Positions 1-9,990 of a stretch of 64,000 nucleotides of DNA are shown here, one piece after another (the stretch's first letter is position 1; every line of letters starts with the position of its first letter). The notes under the pieces are model-generated. The model was not told where the DNA came from and ran no database searches. It saw only the letters and a list, made by a program, of their open reading frames with translations. A program made the translations under genes and the position numbers. The stretch is from Ixodes scapularis (lineage: Eukaryota > Arthropoda > Arachnida > Ixodida > Ixodidae): the NCBI RefSeq assembly GCF_016920785.2, contig NW_024609880.1, positions 53,758,121-53,822,120 on the forward strand, written 5' to 3'.

Positions 1-134
1 ATAGATGAATGCAAATGTCTGTATGGGCAGCCTAGAGATTGGGGAGTCCCAAGGCCGTGTCCTGGTTTCTTCAATGTTATCCCTCTGTAAACGGCAATTT
101 TTTGTCCGACACCAAGAAACACCAAATTTGGGGA

Positions 135-193
135 GGGGGGGGGGGGGGGGGGGGGGGGGCTAGGCTAGGCTAGGCTAGGCTAGGCTAGGCTAG
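135..193 (+). repeat. Poly(G) run followed by (TAGGC)n
   Basis: About 25 G at 135-159, then six and a half copies of TAGGC. It lies in the LCMT1 intron upstream of the first visible exon. Nothing else is recognised in 1-860. Confidence 0.9.
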
Positions 194-863
194 TTTAAGT
201 GGCAATGGGGCACAAGCTGTCACCTGATGCAAAGGGTGTGGCCACTACCATCTATTCATTATATAACGGACATCTTGCTCGTGGAGATTCATGTACCCCT
301 TTATTCGAAATAACACCTTTGGCAACTAGATAACTCGACTGTCGGAGCATAATGCAACGGTAACATCAAACTCCTGCACATAGAACGACAAGAAAATAAT
401 TAGAAAGATTGACCTTTAATTGGAGAGGACTGGATTGACTAAACCAGAAGGGCTGGAGACTTTTGGCCACTAACAGGCAAAATATAAAATACCCTTGTAC
501 TGGGTAATTATAATAATAATTGACCTCTTCATTGCGTCGTCGCAGTGTCCTTTTATCATTTTTAGGGTGTGCCACCACTGGCCCTACTACTTTTAGATCT
601 GTTTCATCGATATCTGGTTTTGTGATCACCCTCTCAAACATGTACCTTTGCTAGCACCTCTGGTAAGGAGGAATTACCTAGAAATATACATTGCTAAGTT
701 CAAGCTTAGCAATTAAGATTGCTGTGCCTTGCGAAAATATTTTTAACTACGAAATGAACTTTATATTTCCTAGGTGATATATTGTTATGTTCCTGTTTCT
801 TAATGTTTTTCTTTGTGCCTTTGTGATGTACGCTTCTGCTTGAACTTGGTTGAGTTTTCAGCC

Positions 864-1040
864 TACCGTAATATACCGCTGAAGCACCCACTTCTATCAA
901 GTGCCCACATTTAACACTTCCCAAACTTCGGTATTCTGAAAATTATGTTAAGCACGTTATTTGACCGGACGAGTGCCTATGTCTAGATTAACCCAGTTTT
1001 AGTGAAAATAGGGTGGGTGCTACCCTGGTATTTTACAATA
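864..1040. mobile_element. MITE, TACCGTAA family, copy 1
   Basis: 177 bp. The left end TACCGTAATATACCGCTGAA and the inverse of the right end (TATTGTAAAATACCAGGGTA) are related, and both run into an AGCACCCAC block. Other copies: 39436-39620, 58221-58403 and 63390-63572. Confidence 0.7.
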
Positions 1041-1348
1041 AATAAATAAAAAGATGACAAAAAAACTAGGAACTATTTTTGGTGCTGCTTTAGAAACGAA
1101 GGTCCAGGGAATGACACTCTAATCAAAAAACTCTTAAATGATCTACTTTGCCAGCCCTAGCCCCTGGCTCTACTCTGTTCACCTCTAAGCTGACAGCGCG
1201 GTAAAAGCCACGCTCCCACCCAGACCCATGTGCAGAGAGTGCCGAAGCCGACGGTGTCACCCTACCGTCGGCTTTGGGGCGAACGGGGTATGGTGGGTTC
1301 CGTGTACATGGAGCAACACTTGCCGAACCTTGCCATCCTCTGGCACAG

Positions 1349-1458
1349 GTGAACATGGATGACAAGTTTGCCGAGGTGATGGTGGAGAACCTGAAGCAGC
1401 GCAACTGCCTGCTGGCGGGTCTGCAGGCCTGCACCACCCTCAAGACGCAGGAGGAGAG
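1349..1458 (+). CDS. LCMT1: LCMT1 exon (VNMDDKF...TQEER)
   Basis: Acceptor cag at 1346-1348 and donor gt at 1459-1460. The exon is 110 nt, enters in phase 0 and leaves in phase 2 (AG|G, Arg). The ATG at 1355 is an internal methionine, not the start of a small gene. Confidence 0.9.
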
Positions 1459-4400
1459 GTCGGTCCCCCTTTGGCATCTTTCGTTTACTCCGTTTGTGCG
1501 AGAGCCGTCCCAGCACTTCCCCGGCGGCAAGACAATGCGGACGGCAAAGTCGTCTGCTTCTTGCTCAGGAGTTGCGGTTAAGTCAAAACTATGCCGAGCT
1601 TTGATTGGCATTGATTGAAAGGGCAGTGAATAGACCTCACTGCTAGATGCCTTGAGGTCTACAATCAGCCAATAAGAGCTCGGCATTCTGACATCACCAC
1701 AACTCCTGTGCTAGAAGCAAGCGACTTTCTCTCTTACCAGAAGTGAGAGAACACTGCCGACACGTGGTTGTCATGGTGACATCATGATATCACGTGACGC
1801 CGTGATGTTGAGTGATGTTAGTCACGTAACCTCGTGACACAAGAGACATGCGGCATGTCCTCAGCTCATTCGCAACACTCTGCGCGTCTCTGAGTTTATC
1901 AGATGAGATGAAGACATGTTTACCTCTTTCCTTATCGCACCCATTGAAATCAATCAATTTGATCGATGGATTTCAGACCTCTAATTCAACGCGTTCAGTG
2001 CCGTTTTAGGGCATGCGACGCCATCTAGGATATTACGAAGGAATGCAACTTTGAGTTCTGGTTTCGCTCTTCCGCTAGGAGATGATTTTTCATGAAACCT
2101 TAAAGTTCCAGGATTGCGAGTGATTGCATTGAGCTAGGCGTCCTCGTCAGCAGACCGACGCTGTTCAGAAACAACATCATCTGGCTTGCGATTCTGGTAC
2201 ATGTGCAATCAATTTTGTGCACAAAAGTGGCAGCAGTGAGTCGGAAGATGACGTTCATTCATTCGATTTTAGTTTTGATTGTGGCAGTGGGTCGAACCGG
2301 CCGGGATTGTCCACAGGTGCCTGTTGGCATGTTTCGTTTTGCGTGCCGAGGACATTTATTGCCTCCGTGAGCTTCTGTGGACACACTGGAAGTGTTCTGA
2401 ACGCATTCTTTTTCATCTGCAGGGTGTCAACCTTATATAGATTAAGTCTTATGCCATGAGCAGCAAAACGCGTGGAGTTTTCTTTGGAAAAGGCGGCCCG
2501 GTCGCGACCTTGGCATGATGCTACGGAGTAGCACGAAACGCCTGGGTTTTGACTTCGGGGAATGGAACAGTCATCACGAGGGCCAACTTTCTTTTCTGCA
2601 GAACAAGAAGTTTTGCACATAGGCTTTTCAAACTTGCAGGATTTGTTTTTTGAGGAGTAAAATACAGAATATATGGTTTTAATATTTTTTTACTTCTAAT
2701 ACTTTGCAAGGCTCATTGAATGAAAGCAAAAACTTGCATGTTGGTTGCACAAAATTTGACATTCCATTTTTTGTTTGTGCGATATAAATTATATTTTGTT
2801 TGACGCTTACATTTTTTAAGAAAAAATTCCTTTAGCTACGTTTTGGTATACTTATAGTAACAAAATCGGCAGCTAAACAATCTTTTCGTGAGACCATCCT
2901 ATAACAGCTTTCTTTTACTCCAGTAGGGAAAGATGGTAAAAGGTCGATGCAACAAATCTTTGTACAGTCATTAAATGCCGTGCAGAAGTATTCCCTGACA
3001 TTTATAACATATGTAACATGTTAATTTTTTTTCTTCGCAATAGCAGGCACAGAAAAAAATTCTAGTAAAACAAGCAGTGTTTGCCCCCTTAACTTTCAGC
3101 CACAACAAGCAGCCACATTGTCTGGAGCTTATTATATGTCGTCAATGTTTCTAGTAGCCATACGGTGGGATAGGCAAAGCGCAGGGCACATGCTGAGTTC
3201 CACACACTGTTAAGGTTCGACCGTTCCCATCATCGCAGAGATTGCCATTGCGCACGAGTCACTACCCAAATGTTTGTCGAGGCATGGATCATCACGAGCC
3301 CAAATCGAATGCTCACGCAATGTTTGTTTCCCCTGTACAAGCCACATTTAAATATCATCAGCGCAGAGATCACAAAAGCCTCGTGACGAAATCGTGGGGA
3401 TCGGATTGTTGACAATGCCAACAGTGCAATCGCCACGACTTCGTCATTGAGTTTTGCGAAGGAGGGACTGAAAGGACACGTCCGCTGTTGTCCTGGCGCG
3501 GCAACAAGGAAGCTTCCTAGTCTATCGTGTTACGTGCGAGCATACTTGGGTCCCACTAGTGCCAGTAAGCTCTTGTGAAGTGAGAAACATTTCCACCCAA
3601 TACCGTTGCATGGCCCCTTTAAAGTTTTGAAGCAAAATTGAGGTGATTACAGCAAAGCCAGAACCTTTTTGAGCCGAGGGTCTACCTACTAACAGTGATC
3701 AAAGTGGGCCGATGAATTACGACTTGTGGTGTTACGCAGGATCCGGAGCACAGGCTGGGAGGCCTGCACAGCCTGGACCATGTCCCAGGTGTACCACTCC
3801 ATTCCCGCTCCGGAGCTCCACAGGTAGGTCACTGTGCAAAAAGACTGTGCCCGACACAAAGAAAAAAAGCCACAGGATTAAAGTGTGCAAGCAAGAGGAT
3901 GAATGGACTGCACAACACAGTTAGGGCCAGTTCACACATGCATCTCAGCAGTTAAATAATGTAAAGTCAGTGCTGCATCAATGCTGAGTTAGCACTCCAT
4001 TCTGTTTGTGAGAAAAGGCAGAGACATGTATTGGAGCACCGGTGCAGCACTGATAAAGTGAAAAGTCAGTACTTTTGTCTACCACGCTAAGTTAGCGTTG
4101 GGGTGTATCTATGCACAGGCCTTCACTGCAAACACGACGTTAGAACTGCGTTTTGCAGTGTCGGAAGTGCTGCACCAAATTGTGCCACGAACGAGTCTGC
4201 TACATCTTGTGCCAAAATGTCAAGTTTACTGAACTTTGCACCACACCTGCGTTGAGAAGGACCGAAATGGACAAAGCAAACAAAAAAACATAATTTGATT
4301 GTTGCTGATTCCTAATATTCAGAAAAACAGGAAGAAAGGAAAGCGGTACAAATATGCATTTCCCAGCGTCTCTATGCACTATATATAGTTTGTATCATTT

Positions 4401-7400
4401 TAGATCAGAGCACAGTCAACGGCTCGAACACGTACAACCACAGAGCCTTTGCTGCGTTTAATTAGGTTAGCTGATGACAGAACATGTTCCGAAAGCTGAC
4501 GAATGCCTCATTGTCACGCTTTTGACACTGTTTGATTGGTCCTATTGTCTTGTAGCGTTGGTTTGAAGCGAAACAAAGTGTAGAGGTTGCTCGTTAACCA
4601 CGCTAGCCCGTCATTGTCTGAATGTCCAGGCAACGTTGGCGATGTCGAGAGCTAAAAGTTGCGAGAAAAGTCTGCGAAATTGTGAGGTGCGCACTAGTGC
4701 GATAAGGCAGAACCAGGTTCTATGACTCCTGCTGAGATCATCTGATTATCATGCTTGCCACATGCCTCCTTGCCATGGCTACCATCTACCGTGGCACTTG
4801 CGCCGCCCTCATTGACCTTCAGTGCGTGCCTTCCACCTGCGTGCGTGCATCAAGCTGCACCGCTTTTTACCGGAGTGCTATACTCCATTTCACGATAACT
4901 TGGCGAACTGTGGAGGCTACGGCCCCCGCAACCCAATAAGAGCGCCGGGGCAAGACAGGTGATAACATTCCATGATCGATGCCGCGGGGGTCATGTTACC
5001 GCCACAGGAACAGAGCCGTCCTCGACAAAAAGTAATTCCAGGCTTCTCTTTCTTTTAATGGCAATTGAACTCGTGCAATTCCATCTATAACGAGAAGAAA
5101 TGTATAAAGAATAAATAATCACAAATTTATTAGTTTCAGTTATATTTAAACCAAAAAAAGTGATGCCACATCCGTATCCACTCGCTTTTTTATCCTGTGG
5201 TGCCGTGGCCGTTGGCGATTGCCGGCGATTGCAGCCATGTAATCTGCCGTTTCCGCTCAAAACATGAGACTGTGCCCTTGCACTAGTGTCCGTCACAGAT
5301 TCGCGACTAAATTGAGCTTATGGTTGTCTCATGAACTGTTCCCAAAGTGCTAGCTTTTTTAGCGGTGCGTAATGTTGCTCCGGTGGACGTTCATTCGAAG
5401 TTGGTTGGTTTCAGAGCAAACGACTCTTGGCTAGCAGACGACAGCCGGTTCCTCTGGGCCTCATGCCTCGCATTAGGCGTGGTGACACAAACGCTCCCGT
5501 GACGTTGGGTCGCGGGGCCCTAGCCTCCATAGGCCGCCAAGTTATCGTGAAACAGAGTATAGGAGCTGTGGCTGAGATGGGGAGTGCCTTGGTTGGTGCA
5601 GGTGCAGGTTGTCTTCCAATTTAAAAAAAAGCTGTGCCCAGAAAGAAAAAAATGTGAGTCCATATTTGAATACATGGGGTGGTTGAGGTAGTTCCCGTGC
5701 AGCAGGCAATCAAAAGAGCGGCGAAATTCGACTCTACTCTGGTTCCAACGTCGCTAAAGCTCAGTGTCAATTTTGAGGCAGAGCTGTAGGTTTTCATAAT
5801 ATTTGCTGGTGGTTGTTTTTGCAGTTTATGATCCCGGAGTCTCGAGTTTGGTAGGTTCACAAAACTTGAGTTGACATATTTTTATTGAAAGACATTTTGG
5901 CAGATATGCTGGATTTCGCAGGCATTTTTCAGAAGATATATTTACAGGCTAAATAAAGTATCGAGTGTAAAAGAGGCATAGGGAGAGATGGGTCTTATGT
6001 CAGCTGAAGTGTTTTGCTATATTTTATTTTTCAACAATTCTTTTAATATGCATTGTGAATGCTCCTTGGATACTCTGACCTGAGCCTTATTTATAAAAAT
6101 AAGCCTGTGTGTGTTCTTTTTGCATCCTATCTAGTATTCTGATAACAATAGATAATGAGTAGTATGCTTCAGTATCAAAGAGGGACCATTAATTGTTATC
6201 AAAGATGGGCTTGTTTAGCGATGCAATCATTCTTTTCATTTTCATGCGATGGGGCAACAGATGTTGGCATCTGCTCCAAAAGCATCAGTGGCTGCTCCGA
6301 ACCAATAGTTTGTCTACTACAAAACTTGCTACAAAAGGTCAAACGACATTGATGACAATGACAGAAAGCCATACAAGGTGACTGTGGGGCTACGTTCTAG
6401 CCGTGGTTGTCGGTGCATGGGGGGTGGCAGCCATCCACTTTGACTGGACCCGGAGCCGCTGCCTTCGCTGAAGTGAGCGACCGCTCTATCAAACCTCTAG
6501 GGCTTTAACATCCGAAACGTTCGTCGAATGGCCCGCCAAAGGTCGTCTTGGCTCGCTGGCCTTCTTGCCTGAACCGCCACCGAACCTCCAAGACTCGCAC
6601 AGTGGTTTTCACGACGTTCAGAAGAGCAGGTCATCCGCATCGTGCACCTCGTATATTATATCATCGCATAATTGCCCTTACTAGACTTGGCACCGCGGGC
6701 CTCCATGGGCTGTCGACCTTCTGCTGTTTTTGTGGCTGTCCTGATTCATAAAAAATTACTACAACTACTAAATGCCTTTTCTATCACTTACTTTGCTCAG
6801 ACAAGGCATTGATGGACAGCAATATTCACTGCCTAAGTCAACCAAGACGAGCATACTCCACTTGATCAGTATTGACAACACCTTTTCAACTCTAAGATAG
6901 ACAAAACAAAAACACTGGCAGTTGTTTGTTTATGTTGTGTCATATGCACCCAGTGCAAGCAATTTGCCTTTTGCACGCTTGACAACGGAGAGTGAAGTAA
7001 AATCTGGTATCTGATTTTTTCAGAGGGTAAAGGCAGAGGTGCACTGTCGGTTTGGAAATAGAAATGCCCCTTGTGCAATAGAGGGAGTTGTCAGCTAATA
7101 TAGAGATGTATTGTATGTATGTTTATACAGTAAACTTTCGTTAATTCGACCTCGACGGAACCTTGAAATTTGGTCGAATTATCCGAATGATTGAATTAAA
7201 AATAGGACAGAAAAACGGTTAAAATTAAAATTCCTTTTATTGTCCAAAGTACTCATGGATGGTCTGATGTCGTCTGCACTTAAAACACATGTCCAAAAGC
7301 ATGCTTCGGAGAGCAGCGCAACTAAACGTGATGTCCCCGGAAAATCGCGCACTACAAAAAAAAATATATATATATATATATTAAACGAAACAATTAAGTT

Positions 7401-9322
7401 TTACTAGGCGACTTTGGTGCCAAACCAAAGTCAACTCGGCGGCAAAAAAAAAAAATAAAGGAAAAAAGAATTTGCGTTTTCTGACGCGCAACATGGATTG
7501 CACACGGTGCTATAGAGAAGCGCTTTGAGAGAGCGCGCTGAGAAAGCTTCGAGCCGACTTTGGCGTCGGGCGGCCAGACTGTCGGCGACAAAGAAAAATA
7601 ACAACAACAAACAAAAAAAAAAGGAAAAGGGAACTCACGCTTTCCGGTGCGCAAGATGGAGCGCACACGATGCTACAGAAAAACGCTTTAAGAGCGCGCG
7701 CTGGCTCGTGCGTCCCCTACCACGTGCTATGTTCTCCGCGCTACTCCACACCAGATTGGTTGTACTGGCTCTTGCCATTGGCTATGGTCCATCTCAACGG
7801 CGTAGAGGAGCAGGCGCATATTTGCGCACGTTCGGCTTTGCAGCAAAGGGCTCGTGTTTCGCCGTTTGTTGGTCGTTTTTCTGCTGTGGTGTCGTGCAAT
7901 GTGAGCCCGCACGCATTCGCTCGGGACGAATATCCGATGCGGAGTCTTCCCGAGTTCGAGCTATCAAACTTTTCCTCCCATAGAAATGTATGGGCGCTTG
8001 CCGGGACTTTTGAACACGATCGAATTAAACGAAAATTCGAATTAACCGAGGTCGAACTAACAAAAGTTTACTGTACAGCCGGGACTCGGCTTCGAACGCA
8101 TGTTGGTGCAATGCTCATCCAGATCAAAACGGGCAGGTAGTGGGGATTGAACCCAGGATCCCTGGGTTCTGCAATGTAAGCTTTCGCTACATGTGCTCCG
8201 AGCTGAGTTGCGCTAACCCTCTCGCCAACTGATCTACTAAGATTTACAGTGATATTAATTTTTTTCGAAGTGTTGAGCACGCTTCTTACCGGGCCCCAGT
8301 GCACTGCTGAGAAGCGGTGTTGCTTTTCTGCAGTACACCAGTGCTTGGTAAGAAGCGGGCTTGAAGGGGCTAAACTGCCACGATCAACACCTCGAAAAGT
8401 ACAAATATTGCAGTGATTCTTAGCAGGAAAGCACACTTTCGAAGCGGGATGGTACATGTGCGCACCTTGTGTAATTAATAAAAGAAACTAAAACTTGGTG
8501 AGTGTTGATATCTACACTAGAGTAAAATTTCCAAAATTTAAACTGTGGCTATTATGCAAGAATGTATGTTAGGCAGAGATGTCCTGACAACAGTGTGCTT
8601 ATAAATCATGGTTTTTCTTAAATTAGAGATTAAAAAAAAAGTATATTTACGTATAGCAAAAAGATTTATAAGTTCCCTCGATTAGGTATAACTGGGCATC
8701 TCCATAGGTTAAATATTATGTTGTATAAATGTGTCCTTTATTTGTCGGTTCAATGTAGGCATTAAACTTTCTGAGGCCGTAGTTCATACAGTTTGGTTAA
8801 AATTGGGCTAGATATGGACAAATGGAAGCTTGGGAGCAACCTTCACGAGTTCAGCTGGGTTTTCATTAGTATGGTGGAGTAAAAACTCTGAGAAACTTCA
8901 ATATTTCATTCTAAAGTATTTGGCCAAACATTTAACTTCGAATTCACTTTGAACTCAAAATCTACTATTCCCGCATGCTTATTAACAAGTAAAAACCAAA
9001 TAGCTCATCAAAAACCGATTACAATATTCGCAACTTTCAGTGAAGTTGGTTCTGTTGTTTGTGCTAGTCATTCTTGTGGGCTAGACTATGTTTTGGTGTA
9101 TGAACTGTTCTTTTTCGACAGAGCAATACTGTTACCCTTGTTTCCACTTCTTTCATTGACCACGCGTGGTGCATCGCCTTTTTTTTCTTCCGCAGGGTCG
9201 AGAAGTTGGAAATGCTGGACGAGCAAGAGCTTCTGGAACAGCTTTTGACCCACTACTGCCTCTGCGTTGCCTACAAGGGCGGCGGATCCCCGTCGGTATT
9301 CGCCAAGCTGCAGTTCACCTAG
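1349..9322 (+). CDS. LCMT1: Leucine carboxyl methyltransferase 1, C-terminal three exons (5' part outside window)
   Basis: LCMT1 transfers a methyl group from S-adenosylmethionine to the C-terminal leucine carboxyl of the PP2A catalytic subunit, which controls PP2A holoenzyme assembly in the cytosol. Coding exons seen: 1349-1458, 3740-3823 and 9196-9322 (321 nt, 106 codons plus TAG at 9320-9322). The joined peptide follows the end of animal LCMT1 as I recall it: VNMDDKFAEVMVENL, then KTQEER, a GWEACTAWTM segment, then LDEQELLEQLLTHYCLC, which is almost the human LDE.ELLEQL..HYCLC block. All junction phases agree (0, 2, 2), and exon 1 opens at VNM exactly where the human protein has YEQ-VNM. 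The SAM-binding N-terminal exons must lie before base 1. The last ~17 residues differ from human. Introns hold MITEs, a Tigger-like element and a SINE. Identification is strong; the missing 5' end is inferred. Confidence 0.93.
1546..1728. mobile_element. Foldback MITE, GCCGAGCT family, copy 1
   Basis: Left arm AAAGTCGTCTGCTTCTTGC then TCAGGAGTTG and GCCGAGCTTTGATTGG. The right arm is its inverse complement (CCAATAAGAGCTCGGC, CAACTCCTGTGC, GAAGCAAGCGACTTT). The element is almost all arm, about 183 bp, in LCMT1 intron sequence just after exon 1349-1458. A second copy is at 19451-19649. Confidence 0.8.
1729..3739. other. LCMT1 intron, no gene recognised
   Basis: Mostly AT-rich unique-looking sequence. 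The first 100 bp after the MITE (1760-1850) repeat CACGTGAC and TGATGT-like words. ORFs here have no recognisable content. Confidence 0.6.
3740..3823 (+). CDS. LCMT1: LCMT1 exon (GWEACTAWTM...PAPELHR)
   Basis: Acceptor cag at 3737-3739 and donor gtaggt from 3824. The exon is 84 nt, phase 2 to phase 2, so skipping it would keep the frame. It encodes the equivalent of the human NGWETASAVDMMELYNRLP stretch. The + strand ORF beginning at 3712 is in a different frame and is a shadow. Confidence 0.88.
3824..7127. other. LCMT1 intron, no gene recognised
   Basis: No conserved exon seen. A GC-richer island at about 6380-6760 contrasts with AT-rich flanks and may be a repeat fragment, but I could not assign it. 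Confidence 0.5.
7128..8073. mobile_element. Non-autonomous pogo/Tigger-like DNA transposon
   Basis: Ends are inverted: CAGTAAACTTTCGTTAATTC with TCGACCTCG on the left, and CGAGGTCGAACTAACAAAAG then TTTACTG on the right. TA flanks both ends (7126-7127 and 8074-8075), the expected target duplication. A second, inner pair of TCGAATTA motifs is present. 946 bp, no transposase. The interior carries a direct duplication: a poly(A)-flanked GCGCAACATGG..GCACACGGTGCTA unit (about 7440-7545) recurs at about 7610-7705. Confidence 0.82.
7366..7381. repeat. (AT)n microsatellite
   Basis: About eight TA dinucleotides following a run of A inside the Tigger-like element. Confidence 0.85.
8085..8240 (-). mobile_element. 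tRNA-derived SINE-like repeat
   Basis: Read on the minus strand: AGTTGGCGAGAGGGTTAGCG resembles a pol III A box, and about 65 nt later GGGTTCAATCCC matches the B box. The intervening part holds a stem-like CCCAGGGATCCTGGG. It does not fold as a clean tRNA. It directly abuts the Tigger-like element. Confidence 0.6.
8262..8398. repeat. Inverted repeat (hairpin)
   Basis: The outer arms TTTTCGAAGTGTTGA (8262-8276) and TCAACACCTCGAAAA (8384-8398) pair, as do inner arms GCTTCTTACC (8281-8290) and GGTAAGAAGC (8347-8356). Probably a small foldback element or a SINE tail. Confidence 0.7.
8399..9195. other. End of LCMT1 intron, nothing recognised
   Basis: AT-rich sequence leading to the exon acceptor at 9195. 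Confidence 0.6.
9196..9322 (+). CDS. LCMT1: LCMT1 terminal coding exon
   Basis: A T-rich tract ends in cgcag at 9191-9195 and the exon opens in phase 2. It encodes VEKLEMLDEQELLEQLLTHY, then CLCVAYKGGG, and stops at TAG 9320-9322. The minus-strand ORF over this region is a shadow. Confidence 0.92.
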
Positions 9323-9990
9323 GCTCGCTCTAGCCGCTTGCAGCACCCTTTCAAACTCCTTTTCCTGGCTCCTTGTTGCACAGAGGAGCTGACACCTTGT
9401 CAGCGGCCCGTGACTCTCTGAACTGGACGTGGTGTCGAGAAACGAAATCACTCGCCGACCGGTTTTACCCAGAGTTGCAACACTGGGCACGCTAAGAACA
9501 GCTGTCAGCGGTTCGAGTTGCGTCTAATTTCACTCAAAAGAGCGTCACCATTTTTATGGGCTAAAGGCAGCTCTGGCTCAAGGCCCTGTAACTTCAGCTT
9601 AGTTTACTGCAATCCCCTTTGGTGGCTCCCTTTTGTGGATTTGCGAGGTGTCTAAGATAATCCAAGAGTTTCGATTGAGACTTCCGAGCCTTTGGATTCT
9701 TTGCGCCTTTCGGAGGCTTCCATGGATTTCAGATGCTTAGTAGTCTTTTGTTGTTCTGTCTCTTGGTGTGTGTGTGTGTGCGCGCCCGCGCGCGCTTGTG
9801 TACCAGAGCTGATGCTTTTGGTTTTTTCTTTCTGCAAATCTATGTGAGTGATTCTTTGTATTTATTTATTTTGATGGCTGAAATGTAAGCAAAAATGTCA
9901 TTATGCAGCTAGTTAAAAACTGTTTGCCGTGCTCACATGCAGAACAAATTTGGAGTGTCTGACAAGGTCGCTGGGCAAATAAAAATTGCC
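9323..9990 (+). other. LCMT1: LCMT1 3' UTR, probable
   Basis: Non-coding sequence after the LCMT1 stop, running to the first AATAAA at 9978-9983. It contains a TG/CG alternating tract at about 9765-9797. The extent of the UTR is inferred. Confidence 0.5.
9978..9983 (+). terminator. Candidate poly(A) signal of LCMT1
   Basis: AATAAA 656 bp after the LCMT1 stop codon, the first canonical hexamer noticed downstream. Confidence 0.45.

Noticed and set aside
135..193. Telomere end
   Set aside because: Unit is TAGGC, not TTAGG, only six copies, and it sits inside an LCMT1 intron.
1274..1618. 114-codon ORF as an independent small gene
   Set aside because: Only its 1349-1458 part is conserved, as an LCMT1 exon; the rest is intron and MITE.
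3712..3924. 70-codon + strand ORF starting MNYDLWCYAG
   Set aside because: Wrong frame for the LCMT1 exon at 3740-3823, which explains the coding-like signal.
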